Shown: positions 18,754 to 27,301 of the stretch, in pieces
How positions within the stretch are numbered: position 1 is the stretch's first letter
Layout of the letters: the number at the start of each line of letters is the position of its first letter
Source: Hyphomicrobiales bacterium
Lineage (GTDB): Bacteria; Pseudomonadota; Alphaproteobacteria; Rhizobiales; Rhizobiaceae
Reading direction: 5' to 3'
Assembly: GCA_900471515.1 (NCBI GenBank)
Contig: UCFC01000002.1
Coordinates: 112,627 to 176,626, forward strand
Length of the DNA: 64,000 nucleotides
The notes under the pieces: model-generated
What the model was told of the DNA's origin: nothing
The model's input: the letters and a program-made list of their open reading frames with translations, nothing else
The model's database searches: none
Position numbers and translations under genes: made by a program

Positions 18754-19095
18754 TTACGCGATCTTGTGCGATACGGCTTGTTCAAGCGCCTGAGTGACCC
18801 ATTTGTTGAGGCTCACACCGTCGCGGCGGGCGGCACTGGACAGCGCCTTATGTACGCTCGGCTCCATCCTCACGACGAACTGGCCGGAAAACGGCTTTTC
18901 CGGCTCCTCGCCGCGTTCCTTGCAAAATGCCAGGTAGTCCTCGACGGAATCCGCGAGAGCCTGCTTCAGCTCAACGGCGGAGCTGCCCTGAAAGGTGATG
19001 ACGTCGCGCATGTTGATGACCTCGCCGTGGAAAATCTCGGCGTCCTCGTCAAATTCGACAACAGCTTCATAGCCCTTGTAATGCATTGTGGTCAT
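18754..19095 (-). CDS. hicB: HicB-type antitoxin
   Basis: This 113-residue protein has the partial RNase-H-like HicB domain at residues about 4-55 (YKGYEAVVEFDEDAEIFHG, then SSAVELKQALADSVEDYLAFC) and a C-terminal ribbon-helix-helix (FVVRMEPSVHKALSSAARRD, SLNKWVTQAL). It would neutralise HicA and repress the operon. The ATG at 19095 overlaps the hicA stop by four bases, giving toxin-then-antitoxin order with translational coupling, as usual for hicAB. The longer open frame lies inside hicA and is not used. Confidence 0.9.
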   Translation of the reverse strand: MTTMHYKGYEAVVEFDEDAEIFHGEVINMRDVITFQGSSAVELKQALADSVEDYLAFCKERGEEPEKPFSGQFVVRMEPSVHKALSSAARRDGVSLNKWVTQALEQAVSHKIA

Positions 19096-19352
19096 GGTTG
19101 TATCTCCGCTTCGAGCAGGAAGCGCCGGACGGACTTCACCGCCCCCTTGTCGGTTTCCTTTTGCGGATGCGGGCGGTGGAACACCGCGCGCACGCCGTTC
19201 AAGGCTATCCGCACCCGCGACCCCTGCCCTTCTGTGATTTCCGCCCCACATGCGGCCAGCAAGGCCTCAATGTCCCGCCAGGCGATACCAGCACGAACAG
19301 GATCAGCAAATACGGCTTCGAGGGTTGCCTGATGCTTCCTACTTAGTTCCAT
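19092..19352 (-). CDS. hicA: HicA-type mRNA interferase toxin
   Basis: This is an 86-residue HicA toxin with the dsRBD-like fold. The recognisable blocks are IAWRDIEALLAACGAE, SRVRIALNGVRAVFHRPHP with the catalytic histidine region (HRPHPQKETDKG), and the AVKSVRRFLLEAEI tail. HicA cleaves mRNA in a ribosome-independent manner when released from HicB. First gene of the pair; the start has no strong ribosome binding site. The pair sits next to a truncated antitoxin and a gene-poor stretch, suggesting an insertion hot spot. Confidence 0.9.
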   Translation of the reverse strand: MELSRKHQATLEAVFADPVRAGIAWRDIEALLAACGAEITEGQGSRVRIALNGVRAVFHRPHPQKETDKGAVKSVRRFLLEAEIQP

Positions 19353-19941
19353 ATAGTATCGCTTTTCAGTATCATTTCAAGATTCCCGACGGGATGATAT
19401 CGCATAGCTGCTTGAGTGTCCCGAGTCTGCGGTGATTTCCTTGGGAATTCCGCGGTTCTAACGACAGATCGGCCACTTTGGCCGTTGCATGTCGAGCGGC
19501 AAGGAAGGGGAGTGGAGTGCCCACAACTCGGAGCGACCCGACCCGGCCCGAGATATGCAAAGAGTTGCGGTTCCCGCGGTTTTTTGTTGTGTGGGGGCCG
19601 AGGAGCTTTGCCCCTTCTCTCCCCGAAATAGGCCTTCCGCCCAGATTCCTGCATGCCGCTTCGCGGCGCGCAGCATGTGGCGGTGTTCTCCGTGACCTGT
19701 GGGGGCAGGACAGCAGCACGCTCCTGACCAACCAGCCCTTGTTCACGCGGTTGGCCGTGGAGGCGTTGGAGAAGGCAGTGACCCCTCGTAACTCGCCGGA
19801 CGCAAAGCGATCCGATCAAATCCGACATCCGACGCCGGCCCCCGACGGGCTTGTGGAACCCTTCTGCCCCGCCATACGTTTCCAGCGCATTCTCGCCTGC
19901 CAATTTCGAACCCATCGACAATTGCAGCTCCACGGATCGGG
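19353..19941. other. 589-bp stretch without a supported gene
   Basis: Several open frames cross this stretch on both strands, but none has a ribosome binding site, a recognisable domain or codon use like the neighbours. The hicA promoter must lie at its left end and the promoter of the SLC13 gene at its right end. The middle could be remnant DNA from an element that brought in hicBA. Confidence 0.4.
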
Positions 19942-21714
19942 ATGACAACGCAGCAGATCCTCGCTTTCTCCGTCATCGCCGTCATGATGGGGGTCTTTAT
20001 CTGGGATCGGTTCAGATACGATGTCGTCGCATGCTGCGCGCTTGTTCTTTCCGTTGCGATCGGCATCGTTCCGCCGGACAAGGCCTTTGCCGGTTTCTCC
20101 GACGATATCGTCATCATCGTCGGCAGCGCATTGATCGTTTCGGCCGGCGTGGCGCGTTCGGGCGTCGTCGATATGGCGATCAAGCGCTTCTTCCCGAACC
20201 TCGCCACGCTGCACAGCCAGCTTGCCCTGCTGATGATCGCCGTGGCGCTGCTGTCGGCCTTCATCAAGAATATCGGCGCGCTGGCGATCATGATACCGGT
20301 CGCCTTTCAGTTTGCCAGGAAGTCGGGCGCCTCGCCTTCCAGATATCTGATGCCGATGTCTTTCGCGGCCCTGCTCGGTGGCTTGATGACCCAGATCGGC
20401 ACGTCGCCCAATATCGTCGTCTCGCGGCTGAGGGAGGAGATGACGGGCAGCTCGTTTACGATGTTCGATTTCACGCCGGTCGGCGGCGTCCTGACGATCG
20501 TCGGCATTACCTTCCTGATCTTCTTTCATTGGCTGGTGCCCAGCCGGACGAAACAGAGCAGTTCGATCGAAGAAGCGGTCGAAATCAAGAACTACACGTC
20601 GGAAGTGCTCGTAACCGCAGAATCGGCGGCCCTGGAAAAACCGGTCAGCGCCCTCGTCAGGCCCGGCGATGGCGAGGCGATCGCCACGGCCGTCCTGCGC
20701 GGCGCGACGCGCATGTCCCCTTTCCCCGACCTGACCTTGCGAGAGAACGATATCGTCCTTCTGGAGGGGCCGCCGGACGCACTCGACCGCATCGTATCGG
20801 CCGGCAAGCTGAAGCTTTCCGGCAAGCCGATCGTCGAAAAGGGGCAGGTACAGGCGGAAGTCATCTCGATCGAGGTGGTGATTGGCCAGGAGTCGCCGCT
20901 GAAGGGCCGATCCGTCAGGCAACTCGCACTTGCCTATACGCGCGGCGTCAACCTGCTGGCCGTCAGCCGGCACGGCGAACGGCTGAAGGAGCGCCTCGCC
21001 AACCTGAGCCTTGCCGCCGGCGATGTGCTGGTGCTGCAGGGAAGCCGTGAAAACCTTCCCGTCGTCATACAGGATCTCGCACTTCTGCCGCTCGCCCAGC
21101 GCGAGATCATGCTCGGCACGCGCAGGCGCGCCTTCATTCCGCTGATCATGCTGGCGCTTGCCATGGCAACGACGGCCGTCGGACTGGCGCCGGTGCCGGT
21201 CGCCTTCTTTGCCGCAGCGCTCGGCATGGTCGTCTTCCGGGCAATCCCGCTTGCCGACATCTACAAGTCGGTCGACGGGCCGATCCTGATCATGCTTGCG
21301 GCCCTCATCCCGGTTTCCGACACGCTGCGGACGACGGGCGGCAGCGACCTTATCGCGCACGCGCTCGGCGATATCGCCAAGGGCTTGCCGGCCTGGGGCG
21401 CGCTCGGGCTGATCCTTGTCGCGGCGATGGCCGTGACGCCCTTTCTCAACAACGCCGCCACCGTGCTCGTCATGGGGCCGATCGCCGCCGGTTTTGCCAC
21501 CGATCTCGGCTTCCGGCCGGAGGCCTTCCTGATGGCGGTGGCGATCGGCGCGGGCTGCGACTTCCTGACCCCGGTCGGCCACCAGTGCAACACGCTGGTC
21601 TTCGGCCCGGGCGGCTACAGGTTTTCTGACTACCCGCGCCTCGGCCTGCCATTGTCCTTGCTGATCATCCTGATCAGCATTCCGGCACTGCTCTTTGTCT
21701 GGCCGGTGCGCTGA
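19942..21714 (+). CDS. SLC13/ArsB-superfamily anion permease with TrkA-C (RCK_C) domains
   Basis: This 590-residue inner-membrane protein has a bipartite layout. Residues about 1-195 and 395-590 are hydrophobic segments of the ion-transporter superfamily (SAFIKNIGALAIMIPVAF; TQIGTSPNIVVS; TPFLNNAATVLVMGPIA; DFLTPVGHQCNTLVFGPGGY). Between them, residues about 205-375 hold two RCK_C/TrkA-C modules (LRENDIVLLEGPP; LAAGDVLVLQGSREN). Such proteins are usually annotated as sodium-coupled dicarboxylate or sulfate carriers; the substrate here is unknown. It stands alone, convergent with the sensor kinase gene. Confidence 0.87.
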   Translation: MTTQQILAFSVIAVMMGVFIWDRFRYDVVACCALVLSVAIGIVPPDKAFAGFSDDIVIIVGSALIVSAGVARSGVVDMAIKRFFPNLATLHSQLALLMIAVALLSAFIKNIGALAIMIPVAFQFARKSGASPSRYLMPMSFAALLGGLMTQIGTSPNIVVSRLREEMTGSSFTMFDFTPVGGVLTIVGITFLIFFHWLVPSRTKQSSSIEEAVEIKNYTSEVLVTAESAALEKPVSALVRPGDGEAIATAVLRGATRMSPFPDLTLRENDIVLLEGPPDALDRIVSAGKLKLSGKPIVEKGQVQAEVISIEVVIGQESPLKGRSVRQLALAYTRGVNLLAVSRHGERLKERLANLSLAAGDVLVLQGSRENLPVVIQDLALLPLAQREIMLGTRRRAFIPLIMLALAMATTAVGLAPVPVAFFAAALGMVVFRAIPLADIYKSVDGPILIMLAALIPVSDTLRTTGGSDLIAHALGDIAKGLPAWGALGLILVAAMAVTPFLNNAATVLVMGPIAAGFATDLGFRPEAFLMAVAIGAGCDFLTPVGHQCNTLVFGPGGYRFSDYPRLGLPLSLLIILISIPALLFVWPVR

Positions 21715-21749
21715 CGGTCGGGCGCTGGCTCGCAAGAGAAATTCCCGGC

Positions 21750-23093
21750 CTATGCCTGGAACAGGGGCAGCCTGACGACGACCCTTGCTCCGCCTCCGGG
21801 CGCCTGATCGATCTGCAGCCTGCCGCCGTGCGCTTCGGTCAGCGACCGGGCAACGGCAAGGCCCAGCCCGGCACCGCCGGTCTTGCGGGCACGGGAGGTT
21901 TCCAGCCGCACGAAGGGCTCCAGAATCATGTCCCGCTGCTCGGGCGGGATGCCCGGTCCCGGATCGTCGATGACAAGCTGCAGCCAGGCCCCCTCGACCG
22001 TCAGCACCAGATGGGCGCCGCCGCCATATTTCACGGCATTGTCGATCAGGTTGGCGAAGATGCGCCGCAGCGCCAGCCGGTCGCCGATCACGAGAGCCGT
22101 TTCCGGCGGCAGCGGCACAAAGGTGACAGGCGCGCCCGAGGCACAACGGTCCGCGACGTCCGCCGCCAGCAGCGGCACGAGATCCAAAAGTTCCTCGCCA
22201 AGCGTGCCGACACCGGCACGGCCGGCGAGCAATGCATTGTCCAGCAGCTCGATCATGTCGTTGATCTCCGCTGCCGCCTTCTCCCGTGCGGCCTCATCGG
22301 GAATGCTCTCGAGCCGAAGGCGAAGCCGCGTCGCGAAGGTGCGGACGTCATGCTGGATGCCGCCGATCAGTGCCAGGCGGGCGCGGACGATGGCGTGCAG
22401 CCGCCCCTGCAGCCGCTCGAAGGCGTTGACGAGCGCACGGGTTTCGGGTGCCGCCCCTTTCAGCCTGGGCAATTCCACCGGCACACCGGTCGGATCGATC
22501 CGGTCGACGGCTGCGGCAAGCCGTGTCAGCGGCCGTATCTCGCGATGGAGCGCCACCAGCGCCATGAGGCCGAAGAGCGTACCGATGAGGCCGGCGCCAA
22601 GTCCGGCAGGCAGGCCGAACCAGTTGACGATGAACGGCGTCTTCGTTGCCAGCACAAGGACCCGATCGGCGGACAGGCGGATACGAAACTGAACCGGGTT
22701 GACGATGCCCCGGAAGATCCGCAGCCCGTGAACTCTCCGCCGTTCCGGCTTCAACAGCCGGATCGAAAGCAGGCTGTCGCCGAGCGCTTCGCGGTAGACG
22801 CCGTATTCGGCATCGTTCCACAGGTCCGTTGTATCGTCCGGGGGCGCATCGCTCCCGGACAGGCTGGCGTCAAGGATCGGGGAATTGATGGCGTCGATCA
22901 GCAGCGGCCAGCGATCCGGCGGTTCTCCCTTCAGCAAGGAGGCGATTGCGGCGATCTGCCGGGGCGGCGGGCTGGAGGCGGTACGCGAGAGCCCGTTTAC
23001 GACATAATAAGAGGCGATCAAGGCGATCCACAGCGACAGGAAACCGACGCCGCCGATGGCGATCAGCCGCCGCGAAAGACTGAGGCGCGGCAT
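21750..23093 (-). CDS. Membrane sensor histidine kinase
   Basis: This is a 447-residue two-component kinase. There are membrane segments at about residues 10-32 and 160-182, with a roughly 125-residue periplasmic sensor domain between them. A HAMP linker follows (REIRPLTRLAAAVDRI), then the dimerisation helix with phospho-acceptor His248 (GGIQHDVRTF), and the ATPase domain with N box (IFANLIDNAVKYG), G1 (DDPGPGIP) and G2 (GGAGLGLAVAR). It overlaps the response regulator gene by one base. The stimulus is unknown; divergent envelope genes are plausible targets. Confidence 0.92.
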   Translation of the reverse strand: MPRLSLSRRLIAIGGVGFLSLWIALIASYYVVNGLSRTASSPPPRQIAAIASLLKGEPPDRWPLLIDAINSPILDASLSGSDAPPDDTTDLWNDAEYGVYREALGDSLLSIRLLKPERRRVHGLRIFRGIVNPVQFRIRLSADRVLVLATKTPFIVNWFGLPAGLGAGLIGTLFGLMALVALHREIRPLTRLAAAVDRIDPTGVPVELPRLKGAAPETRALVNAFERLQGRLHAIVRARLALIGGIQHDVRTFATRLRLRLESIPDEAAREKAAAEINDMIELLDNALLAGRAGVGTLGEELLDLVPLLAADVADRCASGAPVTFVPLPPETALVIGDRLALRRIFANLIDNAVKYGGGAHLVLTVEGAWLQLVIDDPGPGIPPEQRDMILEPFVRLETSRARKTGGAGLGLAVARSLTEAHGGRLQIDQAPGGGARVVVRLPLFQA

Positions 23094-23809
23094 CAGGACA
23101 CCGGACGTACCGGCGCCGTCAGCAGGTAGCCGCCATTGCGCACCGTGCTGATCAGGTTGCTGCCGGGGCTTGCCGCCTCGAGTTTCTTGCGCAGCCGCGA
23201 AACCAGGAGATCGACGGTACGGTCGAACGGATCGGCGCTGCGGCCATGCGTCCAGTCGAGGATCTGGTCGCGGGAGAGAACCCGGCGCGGCCGCAACAGG
23301 AAACAGGACAGCAGTTCGAATTCGCCGCTCGTCAGCGCCACCAACCCGTCCGGTGCCGCCTCGAGCTGGCGCGCGTCGAGATCGGCGACGAAGCGGTCGA
23401 AGGCGTAGCGCCGGCTCGGCGGTTGGAAGGGTTGCGGCGAGGCGCGCCGCAACAGCGCCCTTACCCGCGCCAGCAGCTCACGCGGCCCGAAGGGCTTGAC
23501 GAGATAGTCGTCGGCGCCGAGCTCCAGCCCCACGACACGGTCGGTCTCATCGCTCTTGGCGGTCAGCATGAGGATCGGCAGCGGCCGGGCCGCACGCACG
23601 CGCCGGCAAATGGAAAGCCCGTCCTCACCCGGCATCATCAGGTCGAGGATCATCAGATCCGGCTCGAGACGGCGCAACACCTCGTCCATCGCGCGGGCGT
23701 CCTCGGCAGTCTCTACCGCATAGCCTTCCCGCGACAGAAGACCGCCGACGAGCTGCCTGATTTCGGCATCGTCGTCAACGATCAGGATTGTGCGGGCTTC
23801 GTGCTCCAT
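23093..23809 (-). CDS. OmpR-family response regulator
   Basis: This 238-residue regulator has a receiver domain at residues about 8-120 with the phospho-acceptor Asp56 (MILDLMMPGEDG), the acidic pair in VDDDAE, and the conserved lysine in LTAKSDE. A winged-helix OmpR/PhoB DNA-binding domain occupies about 140-235 (LTSGEFELLSCFLLRPRRVLSRDQIL; VSRLRKKLE; TVRNGGYLL). It is the first gene of the pair with the kinase. A 212-bp gap separates it from the divergent secreted-protein gene, so autoregulation and control of that operon are likely. Confidence 0.93.
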   Translation of the reverse strand: MEHEARTILIVDDDAEIRQLVGGLLSREGYAVETAEDARAMDEVLRRLEPDLMILDLMMPGEDGLSICRRVRAARPLPILMLTAKSDETDRVVGLELGADDYLVKPFGPRELLARVRALLRRASPQPFQPPSRRYAFDRFVADLDARQLEAAPDGLVALTSGEFELLSCFLLRPRRVLSRDQILDWTHGRSADPFDRTVDLLVSRLRKKLEAASPGSNLISTVRNGGYLLTAPVRPVS

Positions 23810-24021
23810 GAGGCGACCATGAAGAAGCGTTCCGGCGAAATCAAGCGTCGCCGGGCCATCGATACAAATTGCTACAAACGGGCGACAAAAGCCTACATTT
23901 CAACATCCGCCGGACAAAAGCGGCATACATCGGCCCGCCATCCTCGGCCCTGCATCGACGGCAACCTGTGCAGCCGGTGCAAGGACCCAACGCCATGAGC
24001 CAATGCCATGAGGATGTCACG

Positions 24022-24327
24022 ATGACCAGAACACTTGCCACCGGCCTGCTTGCCGGTTCGCTCGCCCTCCTTTCGTTCGGACAGGCCTATGCCTGGACCC
24101 GCGACGGACATGTCAGCGGCCCGCGCGGCACCGCCTCCGTCCATGCCAGCGGCGGCTGCGCCAACGGCGCCTGCTCGCGCAGCATCACCCGCACCGGACC
24201 TCGCGGTTACAGCACCACCCGCAGCGGTTCGGTTGCCTGCGACGGCGCCTATTGCACCGGCACGCGCACCGCCACCGGCCCTTACGGCAACAGCGTGACC
24301 CGCTCGGGCAGCTTCTATCGCTACTGA
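24022..24327 (+). CDS. Small secreted protein with Cys-x4-Cys repeats
   Basis: This 101-residue protein has a Sec signal peptide (about residues 1-22, ending QAYAWT), so it is exported. The mature part holds two repeats of about 26 residues: CANGACSRSITRTGPRGYS with TTRSGS, and CDGAYCTGTRTATGPYGNS with VTRSGS. The same unit occurs three times in the protein at 25577. The function is unknown; the cysteine pair suggests a periplasmic disulfide or metal site. The start was chosen because it directly precedes the signal peptide; an ATG nine codons earlier is possible. It begins a row of four envelope-associated genes. Confidence 0.75.
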   Translation: MTRTLATGLLAGSLALLSFGQAYAWTRDGHVSGPRGTASVHASGGCANGACSRSITRTGPRGYSTTRSGSVACDGAYCTGTRTATGPYGNSVTRSGSFYRY

Positions 24328-24395
24328 ACGGAGGCAGCGCCGGCAGCCGGCTGCCAGCATCCGTTCCGTCCGCAGCTCTTTCCCGGGAGACTTCC

Positions 24396-25307
24396 ATGTT
24401 CCAGAGCGACCCATCGCTGCGCGTTGCGATCGCCGTCATCGCTCTTGCTTTCATGCTGCTCGAATATCTGATCGGCAGGCTCGCGGAGCACGATACGCAC
24501 GACCTGAAGGAATCGGCCGCCTCGTTCGGCGTTGCCGCCGTTCACAGCCTGCTGCGCACGGCCGAGGCGGGGTTTGTCGCTGTGCCTTTCATGCTTGCCT
24601 ACCGCCACCGTGTCTTGGACATCAATCTGACCACGGCCAGCGGACTGATCGCCCTCTTCGTCGCCGTCGATTTCGTCTACTACTGGCAGCATCGCGCCTC
24701 GCATCGCATCCGCTGGCTCTGGGCGACGCATGCCGTCCATCATTCCACGACGAAGCTCAACCTGACGGCGGCCATGCGGCTCGGCTGGACCGGCAACATT
24801 TCCGGCAATTTCCTCTTCTTCGTGCCTCTTGCCTGGCTCGGTTTCCATCCGTTTGCGATTGTCGCCACTCTGGGGCTGAACCTCGCCTACCAGTTCTTCA
24901 TTCACACGGAACTCTCGCCGCGTCTCGGGATCCTGGAATGGGTGCTGAACACGCCGGCGCACCATCGCGTGCACCATGCCTCCAATGCCGGCTGCCTGGA
25001 CAGGAACTACGGCGGCATCCTGATCGTCTTCGACCGCCTGTTCGGCACCTTTGCCGAAGCGCCGAAGACGGAGCCTCTGCGCTATGGGCTGCGCGGCCGC
25101 AGCGCTTCGCTCAATCCGATCCGCATCGCACTCGGCGAGTGGGTGCTCATGTGGAGAGATCTGCGCCGGGCAGCGGGCCTGCGCGAAAAGCTCGCGACCC
25201 TCTTCGGCCCGGTGGCCCCAGGACAGCGCCCGCCGGAACGGCGGGCGGAAACGGCGGGCGAAAGCCGACCCGCCCCGATCACCACAACAGAAGGAATAAT
25301 GCCATGA
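24396..25307 (+). CDS. Sterol desaturase / fatty acid hydroxylase family membrane protein
   Basis: This is a 303-residue integral membrane di-iron enzyme. The three histidine boxes are present: HRASH (99-103), HAVHH (112-116) and HHRVHH (189-194), embedded in several hydrophobic segments. Members hydroxylate or desaturate lipids in the membrane. It lies between the secreted repeat protein and a cysteine-rich protein, on the same strand, and its stop overlaps the next ATG by four bases. The C-terminal tail is Arg/Pro-rich and unconserved in appearance. The lipid substrate is unknown. Confidence 0.88.
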   Translation: MFQSDPSLRVAIAVIALAFMLLEYLIGRLAEHDTHDLKESAASFGVAAVHSLLRTAEAGFVAVPFMLAYRHRVLDINLTTASGLIALFVAVDFVYYWQHRASHRIRWLWATHAVHHSTTKLNLTAAMRLGWTGNISGNFLFFVPLAWLGFHPFAIVATLGLNLAYQFFIHTELSPRLGILEWVLNTPAHHRVHHASNAGCLDRNYGGILIVFDRLFGTFAEAPKTEPLRYGLRGRSASLNPIRIALGEWVLMWRDLRRAAGLREKLATLFGPVAPGQRPPERRAETAGESRPAPITTTEGIMP

Positions 25308-25567
25308 CCCGCAAAACGCTCAAAGCCGCCGCACTTTCCATTCTCGCCTGCACCTGCCTGGCCGGAGCGGCCATGGCAGAGACGCAGCTTGCGCCCGAAA
25401 TGCGCCAGAAGGCCTTTGCCGTCGCCCGCGTCTGCCGCACGGATCTTGCGACCTATTGCAAAGGTGTCGAGCGCGGCGGAGGCCGCATTGCCGCCTGCCT
25501 CAAGGACAATGCCGAAAAGCTGTCCTCGCCCTGCCGTTCGGCGCTTGCCGACATCCGCCAGCAATAG
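25304..25567 (+). CDS. Secreted cysteine-rich repeat (GLG1-like) protein
   Basis: This 87-residue exported protein has a signal peptide (about residues 1-25, ending AAMAET). The mature domain matches the short cysteine-rich repeat known from the Golgi GLG1 family and found in many bacterial periplasmic proteins: VCRTDLATYC, then GGGRIAACLKDNAEKLSSPC. The four cysteines are positioned for two disulfides. It is coupled to the hydroxylase gene by an ATGA overlap. No function is established for the bacterial members. Confidence 0.82.
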   Translation: MTRKTLKAAALSILACTCLAGAAMAETQLAPEMRQKAFAVARVCRTDLATYCKGVERGGGRIAACLKDNAEKLSSPCRSALADIRQQ

Positions 25568-25576
25568 GATGACGCC

Positions 25577-26239
25577 ATGTTCCGTAAAATGCTTCTCGCG
25601 CTCGCCCTGCTCACGGGCATGAGTTCCGCCGCCGCGGCTGCGACCAGGGGCGTTGCCGCCGGCGACGTCAATCTGAGAGCCGGTCCCTCGACCGCCTGTC
25701 CCGTCGTCACCGTCGTTCCGGCCGGCGTATCCCTGACGACCTATGGCTGCGTTGCGGGCTATACCTGGTGCGACATTGCTGTCGGCAGCTACCGGGGATG
25801 GGTTTCGGCAAGCTATATCCGGGTCGTCTGGCAAGGCGCACCCGTGATCGTCACGCCGCTGCTGGCGCCCCGCATCGGCCTCACCGTCATCGTCTACGAC
25901 CGCGCCTATTGGGACCGCTATTACCCGCGCTATCCCTGGTATCACACCTGGCGCTACTATCCGCCGGCGATCGCACCGCGGGTGGAAAGCTTCGACCGCA
26001 CCGTGCAATGCGCCAACGGCGCCTGCAGCGCCACGCGCGCAACCACCGGGCTCTACGGCGGTTCTGCCCTTCACACCCGCACATGCGCCGATGGCGAATG
26101 CACCGCGACGCGGCAATGGGAAGGCCCCGCCGGCAATAGCGGATCGCGCGTGCGAAACTGCAGTCGCGCCGACCAGTCCTGCACGGTCACGCGTACCGGA
26201 CCGCACGGCAACAGCCATACGCGCATTTTCGAGCGCTGA
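25577..26239 (+). CDS. Secreted SH3-domain protein with C-terminal Cys-x4-Cys repeats
   Basis: This is a 220-residue exported protein. The signal peptide covers about residues 1-22 and a bacterial SH3-type domain about 24-85 (GDVNLRAGPSTACPVVTVVPAG; YRGWVSASYIRVV), a fold that often binds cell-wall peptides. A Tyr/Arg/Trp-rich linker follows (about 110-138). The C-terminus holds three copies of the unit seen in the protein at 24022: CANGACSATRATTG, CADGECTATRQWEGPAGNS and CSRADQSCTVTRTGPHGNS. It is ten bases after the cysteine-rich protein gene, so it is probably co-transcribed. Confidence 0.8.
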   Translation: MFRKMLLALALLTGMSSAAAAATRGVAAGDVNLRAGPSTACPVVTVVPAGVSLTTYGCVAGYTWCDIAVGSYRGWVSASYIRVVWQGAPVIVTPLLAPRIGLTVIVYDRAYWDRYYPRYPWYHTWRYYPPAIAPRVESFDRTVQCANGACSATRATTGLYGGSALHTRTCADGECTATRQWEGPAGNSGSRVRNCSRADQSCTVTRTGPHGNSHTRIFER

Positions 26240-26257
26240 AGCGCAACAGGTGAGGAT

Positions 26258-27178
26258 TCAGCGCCGGGAAGATTGCAGGGCGGGCACGCTCACCCGCAGC
26301 CGGGGCGCTGCGAAATCGAGGAAGTGACGCATCTTGAGCGGCATCTGGCCGCGTGAGAGATGAATCAGATGAATGGGGGCAGGCTCCGGTTCGAAATCCT
26401 CGAGCACCAGCTTGAGCGCGCCGGAAGCAACCGCCTGCGCGACCTGATAGTGGAGCAGGCGGGTGACGCCGACACCGCGGATTGCCGCCTCCGCCGCCGC
26501 ATCGGTCGTGGTGACGGAAAGCCGCGGGACGATCGCCACGTCGATCGTCCCTGCGACACCGGCCTTGCGGAACTGCCAGCCGGCGGCCGGGGTCAGAACC
26601 TCGACGCCGATGCAGGGCAGGTTCAGGAGATCGGCCGGCTCCTTCGGCACGCCGCGGGCGGCAAAGAGATCCGGACTGCCGCAGACCACCCGGCGCACCG
26701 AGCCGACGCGTGTGGCAACCATGGCGCTGTCGGGCAGATTGCCGATGCGCACGGCCATATCGACATGCTCTTCGACGAGATCGATGTTCCGGTCCGAAAG
26801 GACCAGCCGCACATTGATCGCCGGAAAGGCGGCCAGGAAGTCGGCCACGACAGGCAGGACGTGAAGACGGCCGAACTGGACCGGGGCGGTCATCACCAGT
26901 TCGCCCTTTGGCATGGCGAATTCGCCGGATGCCTGACGCTCGGCCTCCTCCAGCTGCTCAAGGATACGTCTTGCCGCCTCGATATAAGTCACCCCGGCAT
27001 CGGTCAGTGCGATCCTGCGTGTGGTGCGGGTCAGAAGCTTCGTTCCAAGCAGCACTTCCAGCTCGGTGATCTTGCGGCTCAGCGTCGGCAGCGGAACTTT
27101 CAGCGACCGGCTGGCCGCAGACAGGTTTCCCTGGTCCACCACCTCCAGCAGCATCGACATGGCTTCGAACCGGTCCAA
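26258..27178 (-). CDS. LysR-family transcriptional regulator
   Basis: This 306-residue regulator has an N-terminal winged helix (MLLEVVDQGNLSAASRSL, LSRKITELEVLLGTKLL, TRTTRRIALTDAG) and a periplasmic-binding-like effector domain. It is of the CrgA/AaeR type, judged by the N-terminal wording. The start is TTG with GGAAGA seven bases before it; no in-frame ATG lies closer to the HTH. It is divergent from the AhpD-like gene 123 bp away and probably controls it, as LysR regulators often do. Confidence 0.9.
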   Translation of the reverse strand: MDRFEAMSMLLEVVDQGNLSAASRSLKVPLPTLSRKITELEVLLGTKLLTRTTRRIALTDAGVTYIEAARRILEQLEEAERQASGEFAMPKGELVMTAPVQFGRLHVLPVVADFLAAFPAINVRLVLSDRNIDLVEEHVDMAVRIGNLPDSAMVATRVGSVRRVVCGSPDLFAARGVPKEPADLLNLPCIGVEVLTPAAGWQFRKAGVAGTIDVAIVPRLSVTTTDAAAEAAIRGVGVTRLLHYQVAQAVASGALKLVLEDFEPEPAPIHLIHLSRGQMPLKMRHFLDFAAPRLRVSVPALQSSRR

Positions 27179-27301
27179 TTCATTCTTCCATTTTCTGGTA
27201 AATTCACTTTCAACCAGAGCATATTCTCTTTGTCAGTGGAAATCGACACATTCAAGCCGCCAAGCCGATACCGGTTTCGCGTTTCCACCAAGGAGATTTC
27301 C

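Noticed and set aside
19816..22146. 776-codon open frame on the minus strand opposite the SLC13 gene
   Set aside because: Its product is charged low-complexity sequence, while the plus strand encodes a recognisable permease and the minus-strand kinase in another frame has all its motifs.
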